Shown here one piece after another: positions 53,351-63,871 of a DNA stretch of 64,000 nt. Below the pieces are notes generated by a model. It saw only the letters and a list, made by a program, of their open reading frames with translations, had not been told where the DNA came from and ran no database searches. The position numbers and the translations under genes are program-made. The stretch lies in the NCBI RefSeq assembly GCF_026125785.1, contig NZ_JAHCKL010000012.1:50678-114677 (forward strand), in the 5' to 3' direction. This stretch comes from Hydrogenophaga sp. GTDB lineage: Bacteria; Pseudomonadota; Gammaproteobacteria; Burkholderiales; Burkholderiaceae_C. The number at the start of each line of letters is the position of its first letter. Position 1 is the stretch's first letter.

Positions 53351-54186
53351 AAACCTTGGGCCAGACCCTGGCGGAGCTGCGCGGCAGCGGCCTGGAGCGG
53401 CTGGACGCGCAGATGCTGCTGCTGCTCGCCCTGCCGCACGACCCGCACGACCGCGCCTGGTTGTTGGCTCACGAAGGCGACCCCCTGCCCGAGGCGGCCA
53501 GCGAGCGCCTGCCGAGCCTCGTCCGCCGCCGCCTCCAGGGCGAGCCCATGGCCTATCTGCGTGGCGACCAGGAGTTCTTTGGCCTTCGGCTGCAGGTCGA
53601 CACCCGCGTCCTCGTGCCGCGCGCCGACACAGAAACTCTGGTGGAGTGGGCGCTCGACACCGCCGATGCCCTGGGTAAACGCCCCGACGTACTCGACCTG
53701 GGTACGGGCAGCGGGGCGATCGCGCTGGCCCTGAAGTCGGCGCGGCCCGCCTGGCAGGTCGCAGCGAGCGATGCCAGCGAGGCCGCGCTCGCTGTGGCCC
53801 AGGCCAACGCACGCCGGCTCGGCCTGGCGGTCACCTGGTACATCGGGCACTGGCTGGCGGCCGTCCCGCCAGGCCAGTGCTTCGACCTGATCGTCAGCAA
53901 CCCCCCCTATATCGCGCAGGACGACCCCCATCTGGCCACCCTGAGCCACGAACCGGCCTCGGCTCTGGCCTCAGGCACGGACGGCCTGGACGACATACGT
54001 GCCCTGGTGGCCGCGACCCCGCAGGCGCTGCGCCCTGGCGGCTGGCTGCTGCTGGAGCACGGACACGACCAGGCTGCCGCCGTGCGAGCCCTCTTGCACA
54101 AGCAGGGGTTTGCACAGATCGGCAGCCGCACCGACCTCGCGGGCATCGAGCGCTGTAGCGGCGGCCGATGGCCGCAAAGGCGATAA
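53347..54186 (+). CDS. prmC: Release factor glutamine methyltransferase
   Basis: PrmC N5-methylates the GGQ glutamine of release factors using SAM. The 279-residue protein has an N-terminal helical domain, [15 protein letters not shown] as the SAM motif (about 117), and the substrate-glutamine motif NPPY in [15 protein letters not shown] (about 183). Translation is coupled to prfA by an ATGA overlap. grxD follows after 51 bp. Confidence 0.97.
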   Translation: MKTLGQTLAELRGSGLERLDAQMLLLLALPHDPHDRAWLLAHEGDPLPEAASERLPSLVRRRLQGEPMAYLRGDQEFFGLRLQVDTRVLVPRADTETLVEWALDTADALGKRPDVLDLGTGSGAIALALKSARPAWQVAASDASEAALAVAQANARRLGLAVTWYIGHWLAAVPPGQCFDLIVSNPPYIAQDDPHLATLSHEPASALASGTDGLDDIRALVAATPQALRPGGWLLLEHGHDQAAAVRALLHKQGFAQIGSRTDLAGIERCSGGRWPQRR

Positions 54187-54237
54187 TGACGCCCATTCCA
54201 CGGGGCTACCCGCCCCATCGCAGAAGGAACCCCACCC

Positions 54238-54561
54238 ATGAGCGACGCACAGACCCGCATCGACCAACTGGTCAAATCGCACGACATCGTGCTGTTCATG
54301 AAAGGCAGCGCGAGCTTTCCCATGTGCGGCTTCTCTGGCCGCGCGATTCAGATCCTGAAAGCCTGTGGCGTCGACACACGTGCGCTGACCACCGTCAACG
54401 TGCTAGAGGACGACGCCATTCGCCAAGGCATCAAGGAATACAGCAACTGGCCCACCATTCCGCAGCTCTACGTCAAAGGCGAATTCATCGGCGGTTCGGA
54501 CATCATGATGGAAATGTACCAATCCGGCGAACTCCAACAGGTCATCAGCGGCCAGGCCTGA
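54238..54561 (+). CDS. grxD: Monothiol glutaredoxin GrxD
   Basis: A 107-residue monothiol glutaredoxin that binds [2Fe-2S] with glutathione and takes part in Fe-S delivery. The active motif CGFS is at about residues 30-33 in FPMCGFSGRAIQIL, with NWPTIPQLYVKGEFIGGSDI downstream. A strong terminator follows, ending the hemA-prfA-prmC-grxD run. Confidence 0.97.
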   Translation: MSDAQTRIDQLVKSHDIVLFMKGSASFPMCGFSGRAIQILKACGVDTRALTTVNVLEDDAIRQGIKEYSNWPTIPQLYVKGEFIGGSDIMMEMYQSGELQQVISGQA

Positions 54562-54582
54562 GTCCCGCCTGCGGCTCTTCCA

Positions 54583-54615
54583 GCAAGCCACCTTCGGGTG
54601 GCTTGCGTGTTTTTG
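54583..54615 (+). terminator. Rho-independent terminator after grxD
   Basis: GCAAGCCACC, a TTCG loop and GGTGGCTTGC form a perfect 10-bp stem, followed by GTGTTTTTG. It is 21 nt after the grxD stop. Confidence 0.95.
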
Positions 54616-54729
54616 TCCACACCCTGGGGCGATCCCGGAAACAGCGTGTCATGAGGTGGGCATTTCGGCATTGAGATCAGGCACGTCTTGTGCTTGAATG
54701 AAATCGTCGCCGAACCTTAGGAGAACCGC

Positions 54730-55734
54730 ATGAGCTCCCGCAGCCTGGTCGCTTCCCCCACCCTCGGTCTGCCTATCGCCCAGATGCGCAGCGTATTCAG
54801 CGCCGAGGACGTCGAACGCAAACTGGCCAACCTGCAGGCCAGCGGCAATGAGCGCGAGTATGAAAGCCTGCGCAATACCTGGCAGCGCATGCTTGAAAGG
54901 GGCCCGCAACGCTTCGCCGTCAAGCCCTCTGGCGTACCCGACATGGCCCCGCTCTACGAGTTGCTGCCCAACTTTGGGGAGGTCCTCGACGACGTGAAGC
55001 GCCATGTCGCGCTGAGCCAGGACAGCAGCGACAGCCTGGAAGTCACCCCCATCCTGCTGCTCGGGCCCCCCGGCGTAGGCAAGACCCACTTCGCCCGCCA
55101 GCTCGCCGAGTTGCTGGGCACGAGCATGAGCCTGGTGCCGATGAGCTCCATGACCGCCGGCTGGCTGCTCTCGGGTTCGTCATCCCAGTGGAAGGGCGCC
55201 AAACCCGGCAAGGTGTTTGAAGCGCTGGTGGATGGGCAGTACGCCAACCCCGTCATCGTGGTCGACGAGATCGACAAGGCCAGTGCCGACGCGCAATACG
55301 ACCCTCTGGGTGCTCTCTATGGGCTGCTGGAACACGATACCGCCCAGAGCTTCGTGGACGAGTTTGCCGAGGTGCCGATCGACGCCAGCCAAGTGATCTG
55401 GGTCACCACCGCCAACCATGAACGCGGTATTCCCGATCCGATTCTCAACCGCATGAACGTGTTCGAAATCTCGCCCCCCTCCCCAGAGGCTGCGCGCAAG
55501 ATCGCCGGACACCTCTACCGGAATATCCGCAGGGAACACGACTGGGGCCAGCGTTTCGATCCGGTCCCCGCCGACGACGTGCTGGATGCCCTGGCACAAC
55601 TCGCTCCACGCGAGATGCGGCGCGCCCTGGTCACAGCCTTCGGCAACGCCCGGCTGGACAACCGCTACACCCTGGAGGCCGATGACCTCCCCCGTGGCGG
55701 CGCTGGCCGCAGCCGCATCGGGTTTCTGCAATAA
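54730..55734 (+). CDS. Lon-like AAA ATPase without protease domain
   Basis: A 334-residue AAA protein. After a Lon-like helical region (about 20-95) it has Walker A in LLLGPPGVGKTHFA (about 113), Walker B in VIVVDEIDKASADAQYDP (about 177), a sensor-1 type VIWVTTANHERGIPDPILNRMNVFE (ends given), and a C-terminal lid with LAPREMRRALVTAFGNARL. It ends there, so no serine-lysine protease domain is present. Related proteins are annotated as Lon-like ATPases; its substrate or partner is unknown. An AGGAG lies upstream of the ATG. Confidence 0.85.
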   Translation: MSSRSLVASPTLGLPIAQMRSVFSAEDVERKLANLQASGNEREYESLRNTWQRMLERGPQRFAVKPSGVPDMAPLYELLPNFGEVLDDVKRHVALSQDSSDSLEVTPILLLGPPGVGKTHFARQLAELLGTSMSLVPMSSMTAGWLLSGSSSQWKGAKPGKVFEALVDGQYANPVIVVDEIDKASADAQYDPLGALYGLLEHDTAQSFVDEFAEVPIDASQVIWVTTANHERGIPDPILNRMNVFEISPPSPEAARKIAGHLYRNIRREHDWGQRFDPVPADDVLDALAQLAPREMRRALVTAFGNARLDNRYTLEADDLPRGGAGRSRIGFLQ

Positions 55735-55742
55735 GGCGGGAC

Positions 55743-56378
55743 TCACCCGGCGTCCGGGTGCGTCCAGTTCTTCGCGGCAGCGTACACGGCATTGGGGTAC
55801 TCAGCCCGGCCGCGGCTGCCGTTGTAACGCCCCAGTGCCATAAAGGTGTCGCCGCGTTCGCGGTCCAGGTAGTGCCGCAAGATGACGCAGCCAAACCGCA
55901 GATTGGTCTGCATGTTGAACAGCCGGCCCACATCGCCGTCTCCGATGAGGCGCGCCCAGAACGGCATGATCTGCATGTAGCCGCGCGCGCCCACTCGCGA
56001 AATAGCGAACTTGCGGAATGCGCTCTCGACCTGGATCAGGCCCAGCACCAGGGTCGTGTCCAACCCGGCCCGCCGGGACTCGTACCACACTGTCTGGAGA
56101 AACTCGATGCGTGTCTGGAAGTCGGTCTTGCGCCGGTACAGGCGGTCGCTCATGGCCCCCAGCCAGCGCAGATAGGCCAGGCGCTTGCCGGTGTCGTTGA
56201 AATCGGGTACCGGTGGCGCACTGTTGGCAATGGCCGCGCTCAATGCGCTGCGCACCGAGTCGGCCAGCGGCTCTTCGATCTGCCCTCCAGCGGCGGCAGG
56301 CTCAGGCCAGGCACCGAGAGCGCCCAGCGAGAGCACCCCAAGCATGCTGTCCCGGCGCGACCAACCGGCCAGGCTCAT
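55743..56378 (-). CDS. Lytic transglycosylase (SLT domain)
   Basis: A 211-residue exported murein lyase. A signal-like segment ([20 protein letters not shown]) precedes a spacer and a family 1 SLT domain with the catalytic glutamate in [15 protein letters not shown], then [15 protein letters not shown] and [18 protein letters not shown]. The ATG overlaps the proS stop by four bases, so it is translated with proS. Confidence 0.92.
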   Translation of the reverse strand: MSLAGWSRRDSMLGVLSLGALGAWPEPAAAGGQIEEPLADSVRSALSAAIANSAPPVPDFNDTGKRLAYLRWLGAMSDRLYRRKTDFQTRIEFLQTVWYESRRAGLDTTLVLGLIQVESAFRKFAISRVGARGYMQIMPFWARLIGDGDVGRLFNMQTNLRFGCVILRHYLDRERGDTFMALGRYNGSRGRAEYPNAVYAAAKNWTHPDAG

Positions 56379-58120
56379 GCCGACAGCTTGCTCTTCAGGA
56401 ATGCGAGCAAGTCCTGCGTGTTGACTTGGGTGACCGAACTGTCTCGGCGGTGCTGGTACTCCACGTGCCCGGCCTTGAGTCCACGGTCACCTATCGTGAC
56501 ACGGTGAGGTACGCCGATGAGTTCCCAGTCGGCGAACATGGCTCCAGGACGCTCCCCACGGTCGTCGAGTATCACGTCCACGCCTGCGCCCAGCAGATCG
56601 CGGTGCAGTTGCTCAGCCACCTGCTTCACCTCGGTGCTGCGGTCCATGCCGATGGGACACAGCACGACCGTGAATGGCGCCAGGGCATCGGGCCAGATGA
56701 TGCCGCGTTCGTCATGGTTCTGCTCGATGGCCGCCGCAGGCAGGCGCGTGATGCCAATGCCGTAGCAGCCCATCTCGAAGAACGCCGGTTTGCCGTCCTC
56801 ACCCAGGAAAGTGGCGTTCATCGCCTTGCTGTACTTGGTCCCCAGGTAGAAGACATGGCCGACCTCGATACCACGCTCGATCGCCAATGCGCCCTTGCCA
56901 TCCGGCGAGGCATCGCCTTCAACCACATTGCGCAGATCGGCCACAAGGTCCGGTTCGGGCAGGTCTCGCCCCCAGTTCACGCCGGTCATGTGGAAGTCTG
57001 GCTCGTTGGCACCGCAGATCCAGTCGGCCAGCACCGCGACCTCACGGTCAACCACCAGACGCACCGGCTGCTTCAGACCGATCGGCCCCAGATAGCCCGG
57101 CCGGCAGCCGAAGTGGGCTTCAATCTCCGGCACCGTCGCAAAACGAAAGCCATTGTTCAGGCCGGGCACCTTGCCCACCTTGACCTCGTTCATGTCGTGG
57201 TCGCCGCGCAGCAGCAGTAGCCAGACCTGGCTTCGGGCCACCTCGCCCGCCTCGTTGAGCTCGTCGGTGGCCAGCACCAGGGACTTCACCGTGGTCGCCA
57301 GCGGCACACCCAACAAGGCGGCCACATCCGCACAGGTGCTCTTGCCCGGCGTGGGGGTCTTGGCCATGGCGTTGGCCGCTGCCGGCCGAGGCCCAGCGGG
57401 CGCAAGCGCTTCGGCCTTTTCCATGTTGGCCGCGTAATCGCTGTCCGGGCAGTACACGATGGCGTCCTCGCCCGTGGCCGCGATGACCTGGAATTCCTCG
57501 GACAGATCCCCTCCAATGGCGCCGCTGTCGGCGGCCACCGCGCGGTAGCGCAGACCAAAGCGATCGAAAATGCGCCGGTAAGCCGCCGCCATCACCTGGT
57601 AGCTGGTCTGTGCGGCGTCGCCATCGCGGTCAAAGCTGTAGGCGTCTTTCATGATGAACTCGCGCCCACGCATGAGCCCAAAACGCGGCCGGCGCTCGTC
57701 CCGGAACTTGGTCTGGATCTGGTAGAGGTTCTTGGGCAACTGCTTGTAGCTGCGCAGTTCCTGACGCGCGATGTCGGTGACCACTTCCTCACTCGTCGGC
57801 TGAACCACGAAGTGACGGTCATGTCGGTCCTGGATGCGCAGCAACTCAGGTCCCATCTTGTCAAACCGACCCGTTTCCTGCCAAAGCTCGGCGGGCTGGA
57901 TGACCGGCATCGTGAGCTCGACCGCGCCCGCGCGGTTCATCTCCTCTCGCACGATGGCCTCCACCTTCTGGATCACACGCAGCCCCATGGGCATGTAGTT
58001 GTAGATACCAGCACCCAGCTTCTTGATCATGCCGGCGCGCGTCATGAGCTGATGGCTGACGACTTCGGCGTCGGCGGGGGCTTCTTTGAGAGTGGAAATC
58101 AGGAACTGCGAAGCTTTCAT
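56375..58120 (-). CDS. proS: Prolyl-tRNA synthetase, bacterial type
   Basis: A 581-residue class II synthetase for tRNA-Pro, with the YbaK-like editing insertion between motifs 2 and 3 (about 225-385). It begins [20 protein letters not shown] and has the motif 2 region [21 protein letters not shown] (ends given). The C-terminal anticodon-binding domain is present. It is followed by the lytic transglycosylase and is divergent from rppH. A tRNA-Pro gene is also in this window, though not linked. Confidence 0.97.
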   Translation of the reverse strand: MKASQFLISTLKEAPADAEVVSHQLMTRAGMIKKLGAGIYNYMPMGLRVIQKVEAIVREEMNRAGAVELTMPVIQPAELWQETGRFDKMGPELLRIQDRHDRHFVVQPTSEEVVTDIARQELRSYKQLPKNLYQIQTKFRDERRPRFGLMRGREFIMKDAYSFDRDGDAAQTSYQVMAAAYRRIFDRFGLRYRAVAADSGAIGGDLSEEFQVIAATGEDAIVYCPDSDYAANMEKAEALAPAGPRPAAANAMAKTPTPGKSTCADVAALLGVPLATTVKSLVLATDELNEAGEVARSQVWLLLLRGDHDMNEVKVGKVPGLNNGFRFATVPEIEAHFGCRPGYLGPIGLKQPVRLVVDREVAVLADWICGANEPDFHMTGVNWGRDLPEPDLVADLRNVVEGDASPDGKGALAIERGIEVGHVFYLGTKYSKAMNATFLGEDGKPAFFEMGCYGIGITRLPAAAIEQNHDERGIIWPDALAPFTVVLCPIGMDRSTEVKQVAEQLHRDLLGAGVDVILDDRGERPGAMFADWELIGVPHRVTIGDRGLKAGHVEYQHRRDSSVTQVNTQDLLAFLKSKLSA

Positions 58121-58228
58121 GGGCGCACGGAACGGCAGAGCCGTCGTTCATCAACGGGAAGGGCGCACCGCACAGTCTCCCTGGAAGACCGCTGGCACGC
58201 CCTGGAGGCACGTCAGGTGTGTGGTCAC

Positions 58229-58257
58229 TTCGCAAGTCGCACAGTGCGATGCATAAT
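58229..58257 (+). promoter_or_regulatory. rppH promoter candidate
   Basis: TTCGCA (58229-58234) and CATAAT (58252-58257) are 17 nt apart, about 30 nt upstream of the rppH ATG. This is a reasonable sigma70 match. Confidence 0.5.
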
Positions 58258-58287
58258 GAACACAGTTCAAAAAATTTGGGGTTGATT

Positions 58288-58932
58288 ATGCTTGACAGAG
58301 AAGGCTTCAGGCCCAATGTCGGCATCATTCTGCTCAACCAGCGAAACCAGGTGTTCTGGGGCAAGCGCATCCGCTCCCACTCCTGGCAGTTCCCGCAAGG
58401 TGGCATCGACAGGGGCGAAACCCCGGAACAGGCGATGTACCGCGAACTGCACGAAGAAGTGGGGCTCATGCCGGAGCATGTGGCCATCGTTGCCCGTACG
58501 CGGGACTGGTTGCGCTATGAAGTGCCAGACCGCTTCATCCGCCGAGACGCGCGCGGACACTACAAAGGTCAAAAGCAGATCTGGTTCTTGCTGCGCCTGG
58601 TGGCGCAAGACTGGAATTTGAATCTGCGCGCCACTAGCCACCCGGAATTCGATGCCTGGCGCTGGCACGACTATTGGGTGCCACTGGACGTGGTCGTGGA
58701 GTTCAAGCGCGGCGTCTACGAAATGGCGCTGACCGAGCTGTCTCGCTACCTGCCCAAAACCGACAGCCGCAACCGTTACCTGAGGGCAGGGACGCGACAC
58801 CGCGGGCAGGAAGACAACGCCGGTGCCCCCACCACGTCCAATCCATCACTCCGGTTGGAACTCCCTCCAGGAGCCAGCTTCGATCCTGACCCGCAGGCCC
58901 AGGCCGTGCCAGTCCATCACGAACGCAAATGA
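58288..58932 (+). CDS. rppH: RNA pyrophosphohydrolase RppH
   Basis: RppH removes pyrophosphate from 5'-triphosphorylated RNA, starting 5'-end-dependent mRNA decay. The 214-residue Nudix protein has [18 protein letters not shown] and the Nudix box within [20 protein letters not shown]. It carries about 40 extra C-terminal residues rich in Pro and polar residues compared with E. coli RppH (176). Its stop overlaps the CNP1-like gene by four bases. Confidence 0.95.
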   Translation: MLDREGFRPNVGIILLNQRNQVFWGKRIRSHSWQFPQGGIDRGETPEQAMYRELHEEVGLMPEHVAIVARTRDWLRYEVPDRFIRRDARGHYKGQKQIWFLLRLVAQDWNLNLRATSHPEFDAWRWHDYWVPLDVVVEFKRGVYEMALTELSRYLPKTDSRNRYLRAGTRHRGQEDNAGAPTTSNPSLRLELPPGASFDPDPQAQAVPVHHERK

Positions 58933-59432
58933 AAAGAAACCTCGGGCTGATGCTGGCCCTGACCGGCTTTGGAATGGCGGTGTTCGCCGCCACCACGGAC
59001 GAAGAGCCCGCCTGGCAGGAAGCCCTGGTTGAAGCCCCTGCAAGCTTCAGTACCGAGCGCCTGCAGACGTTCAAAGTCTCCCAAGGCTCCTCCCTGGTCT
59101 ACGGCATCGACCCCGAGACACTTTCGCTCGGGCCAGACTGGGTGGTGCGCTATGTGCTCGTGGCGCGCAGTGCCAGTGGCGCGCTCAACGTTTTCTACGA
59201 TGGCATCCGCTGCCAAACGGCGGAAGTCAAGACGTATGCGCGCTGGGACAACAACCGGGCGGCGTGGCGCACGACAGAGAACGCCGAATGGAAGGCGCTC
59301 TCCTACAGCGGCGCCACCCGTCCTGCCATGGTGTTGGCCCTGGAAGGTCTGTGCAACGGCAAGTCGGCCAATGGCGACACCCGAAAAATGCTTGCCACGC
59401 TCAAGTCGGACCAACCGTACTTGCAGCGCTGA
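58929..59432 (+). CDS. CNP1-like family exported protein
   Basis: A 167-residue protein with an N-terminal signal ([20 protein letters not shown]) and a conserved domain containing [20 protein letters not shown] and [15 protein letters not shown]. It belongs to the CNP1-like family of betaproteobacterial envelope proteins with unknown function. Its start overlaps rppH by ATGA. It converges on proB, with 8 bp between stops. Confidence 0.87.
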   Translation: MKRNLGLMLALTGFGMAVFAATTDEEPAWQEALVEAPASFSTERLQTFKVSQGSSLVYGIDPETLSLGPDWVVRYVLVARSASGALNVFYDGIRCQTAEVKTYARWDNNRAAWRTTENAEWKALSYSGATRPAMVLALEGLCNGKSANGDTRKMLATLKSDQPYLQR

Positions 59433-59440
59433 CTCACTTT

Positions 59441-60607
59441 TCAGGCTCTGGACGACAGCACCAAGTTGTCGCGGTGGATCATTTCCGGCTCGGCGGCGTA
59501 ACCCAGCAGGCGTTCGAAGTCACCCGACGAGCGCCGGCATATAAGCCGGGCCTCCGAACTGGCGTAGTTTGCCAACCCACGCGCTACCTCCTGGCCGCGT
59601 GCGTCATGAACCGCGATCACGTCGCCACGCGAAAAGTCGCCGGATACGGCTGTCATGCCGATCGGCAACAGGCTCTTGCCCTCGCTCACGATCTTGACCA
59701 CAGCGCCATCGTCCACCACCACCGCCCCCCGCAGTTGCAGGTGGTCCGAAATCCAGCGTTTGCGCGCCTGATTCTTGGCGGTCTGCGCAACGAGGCAGGT
59801 GCCGATCGCCTCCCCCGCGGTCAGACGCAGGAGCACCCTAGGCTCCCGCCCCCAAGCGATCACGGTGGAGGCACCCGAGCCAGCCGCACGTTTGGCCGCA
59901 AGGATCTTGGTGATCATGCCGCCCTTGCCAATGCCGCTGCCGGCGCCCCCTGCCATGGCTTCGAGCCGGGGGTCTCCCGCCCGACCGACATGCACGAAGG
60001 TCGCCTGCGGATCGCGCCGGGGGTCGGCGGTGTAGAGGCCCTTCTGGTCGGTCAGGATGATCAGCACATCGGCCTCGACCAGGTTCGCCACGAGCGCACC
60101 GAGCGTGTCGTTATCGCCGAACTTGATCTCATCATTGACCACCGTGTCGTTCTCATTGATCACCGGCACGACCCGCAACTGCAGCAGCGTCAGCAACGTG
60201 GAGCGGGCGTTCAGATAACGCTCACGGTCGGCCAAGTCCGCATGGGTGAGGAGGACCTGTGCGCTGCCGACACCGCAGCCGCGCAACTTGCTCTCGTACA
60301 TCTGCACCAGGCCCATCTGGCCAACGGCGGCGGCCGCCTGCAATTCGTTCACTTCACGAGGGCGCACGCTCCACCCCAGGCGCTTCATGCCTTCAGCGAT
60401 GGCCCCGCTGCTGACCATGATCACCTCGCGCCCCTGCTGCACGAGTGCCGCCAGTTGGGCACTCCAATGACCAATGGCCTCTTCGTCAAGACCCCTGCCT
60501 TCATTGGTCACCAGGCTGGAACCGACCTTGACCACGATGCGGCGGGCCGACTGAAGCACCGCCGTTGGCGCCAGGCTTTCTGCGTTCATCGATGCTTCAG
60601 ACTGCAT
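59441..60607 (-). CDS. proB: Glutamate 5-kinase
   Basis: ProB phosphorylates glutamate at the start of proline synthesis. The 388-residue protein has an amino-acid kinase domain ([37 protein letters not shown] as ends) and a C-terminal PUA domain (from about 290). In E. coli the enzyme is feedback-inhibited by proline. I chose the ATG at 60607 with GAGG upstream; 60589 is also possible. It follows obgE by 12 bp. Confidence 0.96.
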   Translation of the reverse strand: MQSEASMNAESLAPTAVLQSARRIVVKVGSSLVTNEGRGLDEEAIGHWSAQLAALVQQGREVIMVSSGAIAEGMKRLGWSVRPREVNELQAAAAVGQMGLVQMYESKLRGCGVGSAQVLLTHADLADRERYLNARSTLLTLLQLRVVPVINENDTVVNDEIKFGDNDTLGALVANLVEADVLIILTDQKGLYTADPRRDPQATFVHVGRAGDPRLEAMAGGAGSGIGKGGMITKILAAKRAAGSGASTVIAWGREPRVLLRLTAGEAIGTCLVAQTAKNQARKRWISDHLQLRGAVVVDDGAVVKIVSEGKSLLPIGMTAVSGDFSRGDVIAVHDARGQEVARGLANYASSEARLICRRSSGDFERLLGYAAEPEMIHRDNLVLSSRA

Positions 60608-60619
60608 GGAAAAGCGGCC

Positions 60620-61733
<1,114 letters not shown>

Positions 61734-61734
61734 A

Positions 61735-61758
61735 CAAAAAAGCCCGCGCGAGCGGGCC
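61735..61758 (-). terminator. Rho-independent terminator between rpmA and obgE
   Basis: On the minus strand GCCCGC-TCGC-GCGGGC is followed by six T residues. It lies about 75 nt after the rpmA stop and would end or reduce rplU-rpmA transcription before obgE. Confidence 0.9.
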
Positions 61759-61834
61759 TCTTTGAGCGTGCGACCTGTCACCTATGCCCTAAGGCCGGTC
61801 CAGGTCTTGCGATCGGTCCCGCCGGGACAAACGC

Positions 61835-62092
61835 TCAAACCGGGGTGATGCTGACGACGTGACGGTTGAGCGCACCCTTGACGGCAAAAGTCACGTGGCC
61901 ATCGATCGTGGCAAAAAGGGTGTGATCCTTGCCCACGCCGACATTGAGGCCAGGATGGAACTTGGTGCCGCGCTGACGCACGATGATGGAACCGGCAGAG
62001 ACCAGTTCACCACCAAACGCTTTCACGCCGAGCATCTTGGGCTTGGAATCGCGCCCGTTTCGCGTAGAGCCGCCGCCTTTTTTCTGTGCCAT
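61835..62092 (-). CDS. rpmA: 50S ribosomal protein L27
   Basis: An 85-residue ribosomal protein near the peptidyl-transferase centre. The start [19 protein letters not shown] is canonical, so no N-terminal propeptide of the Firmicutes type is present. [20 protein letters not shown] is also typical. I chose the ATG at 62092, 13 bp after rplU. Confidence 0.98.
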   Translation of the reverse strand: MAQKKGGGSTRNGRDSKPKMLGVKAFGGELVSAGSIIVRQRGTKFHPGLNVGVGKDHTLFATIDGHVTFAVKGALNRHVVSITPV

Positions 62093-62105
62093 GTTGAGTC
62101 TCTCC

Positions 62106-62417
62106 TCAGGCTGCGATCGACGAGATCTGCAACTCGGTGAAATTCTGACGATGCCCCTGGCGCTTCTGGTAGTGCTTGCGCCGGCGCATCTTGAAGATAT
62201 GCACCTTGTCATGCCGACCATGTCCGAGGACCGTGACCGTGACCGTTGCGCCGGAAACCAAGGGCGTGCCCACCTTCAGTTCGGTGCCGTTGCCGACCGC
62301 CAGAACTTGGTCAAACACAATCTCTTGGCCCACGTCCGCAGCAATCTGTTCTACTTTAATTTTCTCGCCAGCAGCAACACGATACTGTTTGCCGCCGGTT
62401 TTTATGACCGCGTACAT
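62106..62417 (-). CDS. rplU: 50S ribosomal protein L21
   Basis: A 103-residue ribosomal protein, [20 protein letters not shown], ending in the basic [14 protein letters not shown] region. The ATG at 62417 is preceded by GAGAGG. It leads the rplU-rpmA operon and is divergent from ispB. Confidence 0.98.
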   Translation of the reverse strand: MYAVIKTGGKQYRVAAGEKIKVEQIAADVGQEIVFDQVLAVGNGTELKVGTPLVSGATVTVTVLGHGRHDKVHIFKMRRRKHYQKRQGHRQNFTELQISSIAA

Positions 62418-62567
62418 ATGAACCTCTCGTAAAAATTCCACAATGGGAAATTCGGAGGGCTATTGCTCCACCGAACTGCGAATTCTAACATGCGCGATCA
62501 AGCGCTGCCTAGACCGCCCATCCGCAAAAAGCCTGGCCTGCCCGGGGGCCCTCTCCGTTGCGCTTCC

Positions 62568-62573
62568 TATAAT
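62568..62573 (+). promoter_or_regulatory. ispB -10 element
   Basis: A perfect TATAAT about 45 nt before the TTG start of ispB. No good -35 is seen at normal spacing. It supports a start downstream of this point rather than an open-frame start at 62463. Confidence 0.5.
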
Positions 62574-62618
62574 TCCGGCTCCCTACCAGGCGCGGCCAAG
62601 CCGCGCACGAGCGACATC

Positions 62619-63599
62619 TTGAGCCAACTTACGCCTACCACCACCCTACTGGAACTGATTCGGCCGGAGATGCAACGGGTGGATCAGGTCATTGGAGAAC
62701 GCCTGACCACCGAGGTGCCCTTGGTGCGGGAAGTCGCTCAGTACATCATTTCCGCAGGCGGCAAACGCCTGCGTCCCGCGCTGCTGCTGTTGGTCAGTGG
62801 AGCCATCGGCAGCGAGCACCCCATGCGACACACCCTTGCTGCGGTGGTCGAGTTCATCCATACCGCAACACTGCTGCACGATGACGTGGTGGACGAATCC
62901 ACCCTGCGGCGCGGCCGTGAAACGGCCAATGAGCGCTTTGGCAATGCAGCCAGCGTGCTGGTCGGCGACTTCCTGTACTCGCGTGCATTCCAGATGATGG
63001 TGGACGTGAACCACATGCGAGTGATGCAAGTACTTTCAGACGCCACCAATGTGATCGCCGAAGGCGAGGTCCTGCAGTTGGTGAACATGCATGACGCCTC
63101 CATCGACGAGGCTGCCTACCTGCGCGTGATCCGCTCGAAGACAGCCAAGCTCTTCGAGGCAAGTGCTCGCCTCGCCCCCATCCTCGCTGGCGCCGACGAA
63201 CACACCGAAGCCATTTGTGCGCAATACGGCCAGGCGCTGGGCACCGCCTTCCAGGTCATCGACGACGTACTGGACTACGAAGGCAGCGCCGAGGAACTGG
63301 GAAAGAACCTGGGCGATGACTTGCGGGAGGGCAAGGTCACCTTGCCAATCATCTGCGCGATGCGCACAGGCTCAGCGCAGCAAAGAAAGCTTCTCCGCGA
63401 GGCCATCGAGCAAGGCGATGTTGCGCATCTCGAAGACATCCGCGACGTCATCCTCAGGACTGGCGCCCTGGACGCCGCACGTGCCAGCGCCCACGCCGAG
63501 GCCAAGCGTGCCATCGAGGCCGCCGAGCAGCTGCCCGTCAATGCGTACAGCAAGGCTTTGCTACAATTGGCGGCTGGCCTTCTGGAACGTCGTTCCTGA
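62619..63599 (+). CDS. ispB: Octaprenyl diphosphate synthase
   Basis: IspB makes the octaprenyl chain of ubiquinone-8. The 326-residue trans-prenyltransferase has the two aspartate-rich motifs, LLHDDVVDES (about 85) and DDVLDYEGSAEELGKNLGDD (about 210), and SAGGKRLRPALLLL. No ATG fits, so I chose TTG at 62619, which gives a length like E. coli IspB (323). The longer open frame from 62463 runs across the promoter region. Confidence 0.94.
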   Translation: MSQLTPTTTLLELIRPEMQRVDQVIGERLTTEVPLVREVAQYIISAGGKRLRPALLLLVSGAIGSEHPMRHTLAAVVEFIHTATLLHDDVVDESTLRRGRETANERFGNAASVLVGDFLYSRAFQMMVDVNHMRVMQVLSDATNVIAEGEVLQLVNMHDASIDEAAYLRVIRSKTAKLFEASARLAPILAGADEHTEAICAQYGQALGTAFQVIDDVLDYEGSAEELGKNLGDDLREGKVTLPIICAMRTGSAQQRKLLREAIEQGDVAHLEDIRDVILRTGALDAARASAHAEAKRAIEAAEQLPVNAYSKALLQLAAGLLERRS

Positions 63600-63626
63600 T
63601 CCAGGCCAGAAGGTTCGCGAGAACAT

Positions 63627-63703
63627 CGGGGTGTAGCTTAGCCTGGTAGAGCGCTACGTTCGGGACGTAGAGGCCGGAGGTTCGAATCCTCTCACCCCGA
63701 CCA
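63627..63703 (+). tRNA. tRNA-Pro (anticodon CGG)
   Basis: A 77-nt cloverleaf with acceptor CGGGGTG/CACCCCG, discriminator A and encoded CCA. The anticodon stem CTACG/CGTAG encloses TTCGGGA, giving anticodon CGG for codon CCG. The T arm is GGAGGTTCGAATCCTC-like. Its 3' half is a classic integration site, and an integrase-like gene follows. Confidence 0.97.
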
Positions 63704-63722
63704 GAAATTCCATACGTGACAA

Positions 63723-63789
63723 GCACTTAGCGAAGTGCAGACCTCCCAAAAAGGTCGTTGCGTATAAGTTCTGCGGCAAATCTGCGGCA
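63723..63789 (+). repeat. Short repeats between tRNA-Pro and the integrase
   Basis: The 168-bp gap holds GCACTT-AGCG-AAGTGC (63723-63738), GACCT-CCCAAAA-AGGTC (about 63740-63756) and the direct repeat TCTGCGGCA at 63770-63778 and 63781-63789. These could be recombinase or excisionase arm sites at an element end; that is inferred. Confidence 0.5.
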
Positions 63790-63845
63790 CGGAACTGAGT
63801 TCATCAGCACCGTAGAGCCCAGAAATTTAAAGCCCGCTGGCTACA

Positions 63846-63871
63846 GGAGTCTCCACAACTTGGAGACCTCC
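63846..63871 (+). promoter_or_regulatory. Hairpin covering the integrase ribosome-binding site
   Basis: GGAGTCTCC (63846-63854) and GGAGACCTCC (63862-63871) pair over nine base pairs with one bulged C and a 7-nt loop. The GGAGA Shine-Dalgarno sequence is in the 3' arm, directly before the ATG at 63872. Confidence 0.6.

Noticed and set aside
62463-62618. Upstream ATG start for ispB
   Set aside because: The added residues are not family-like, and a TATAAT box lies within this stretch, so it is probably promoter and leader.
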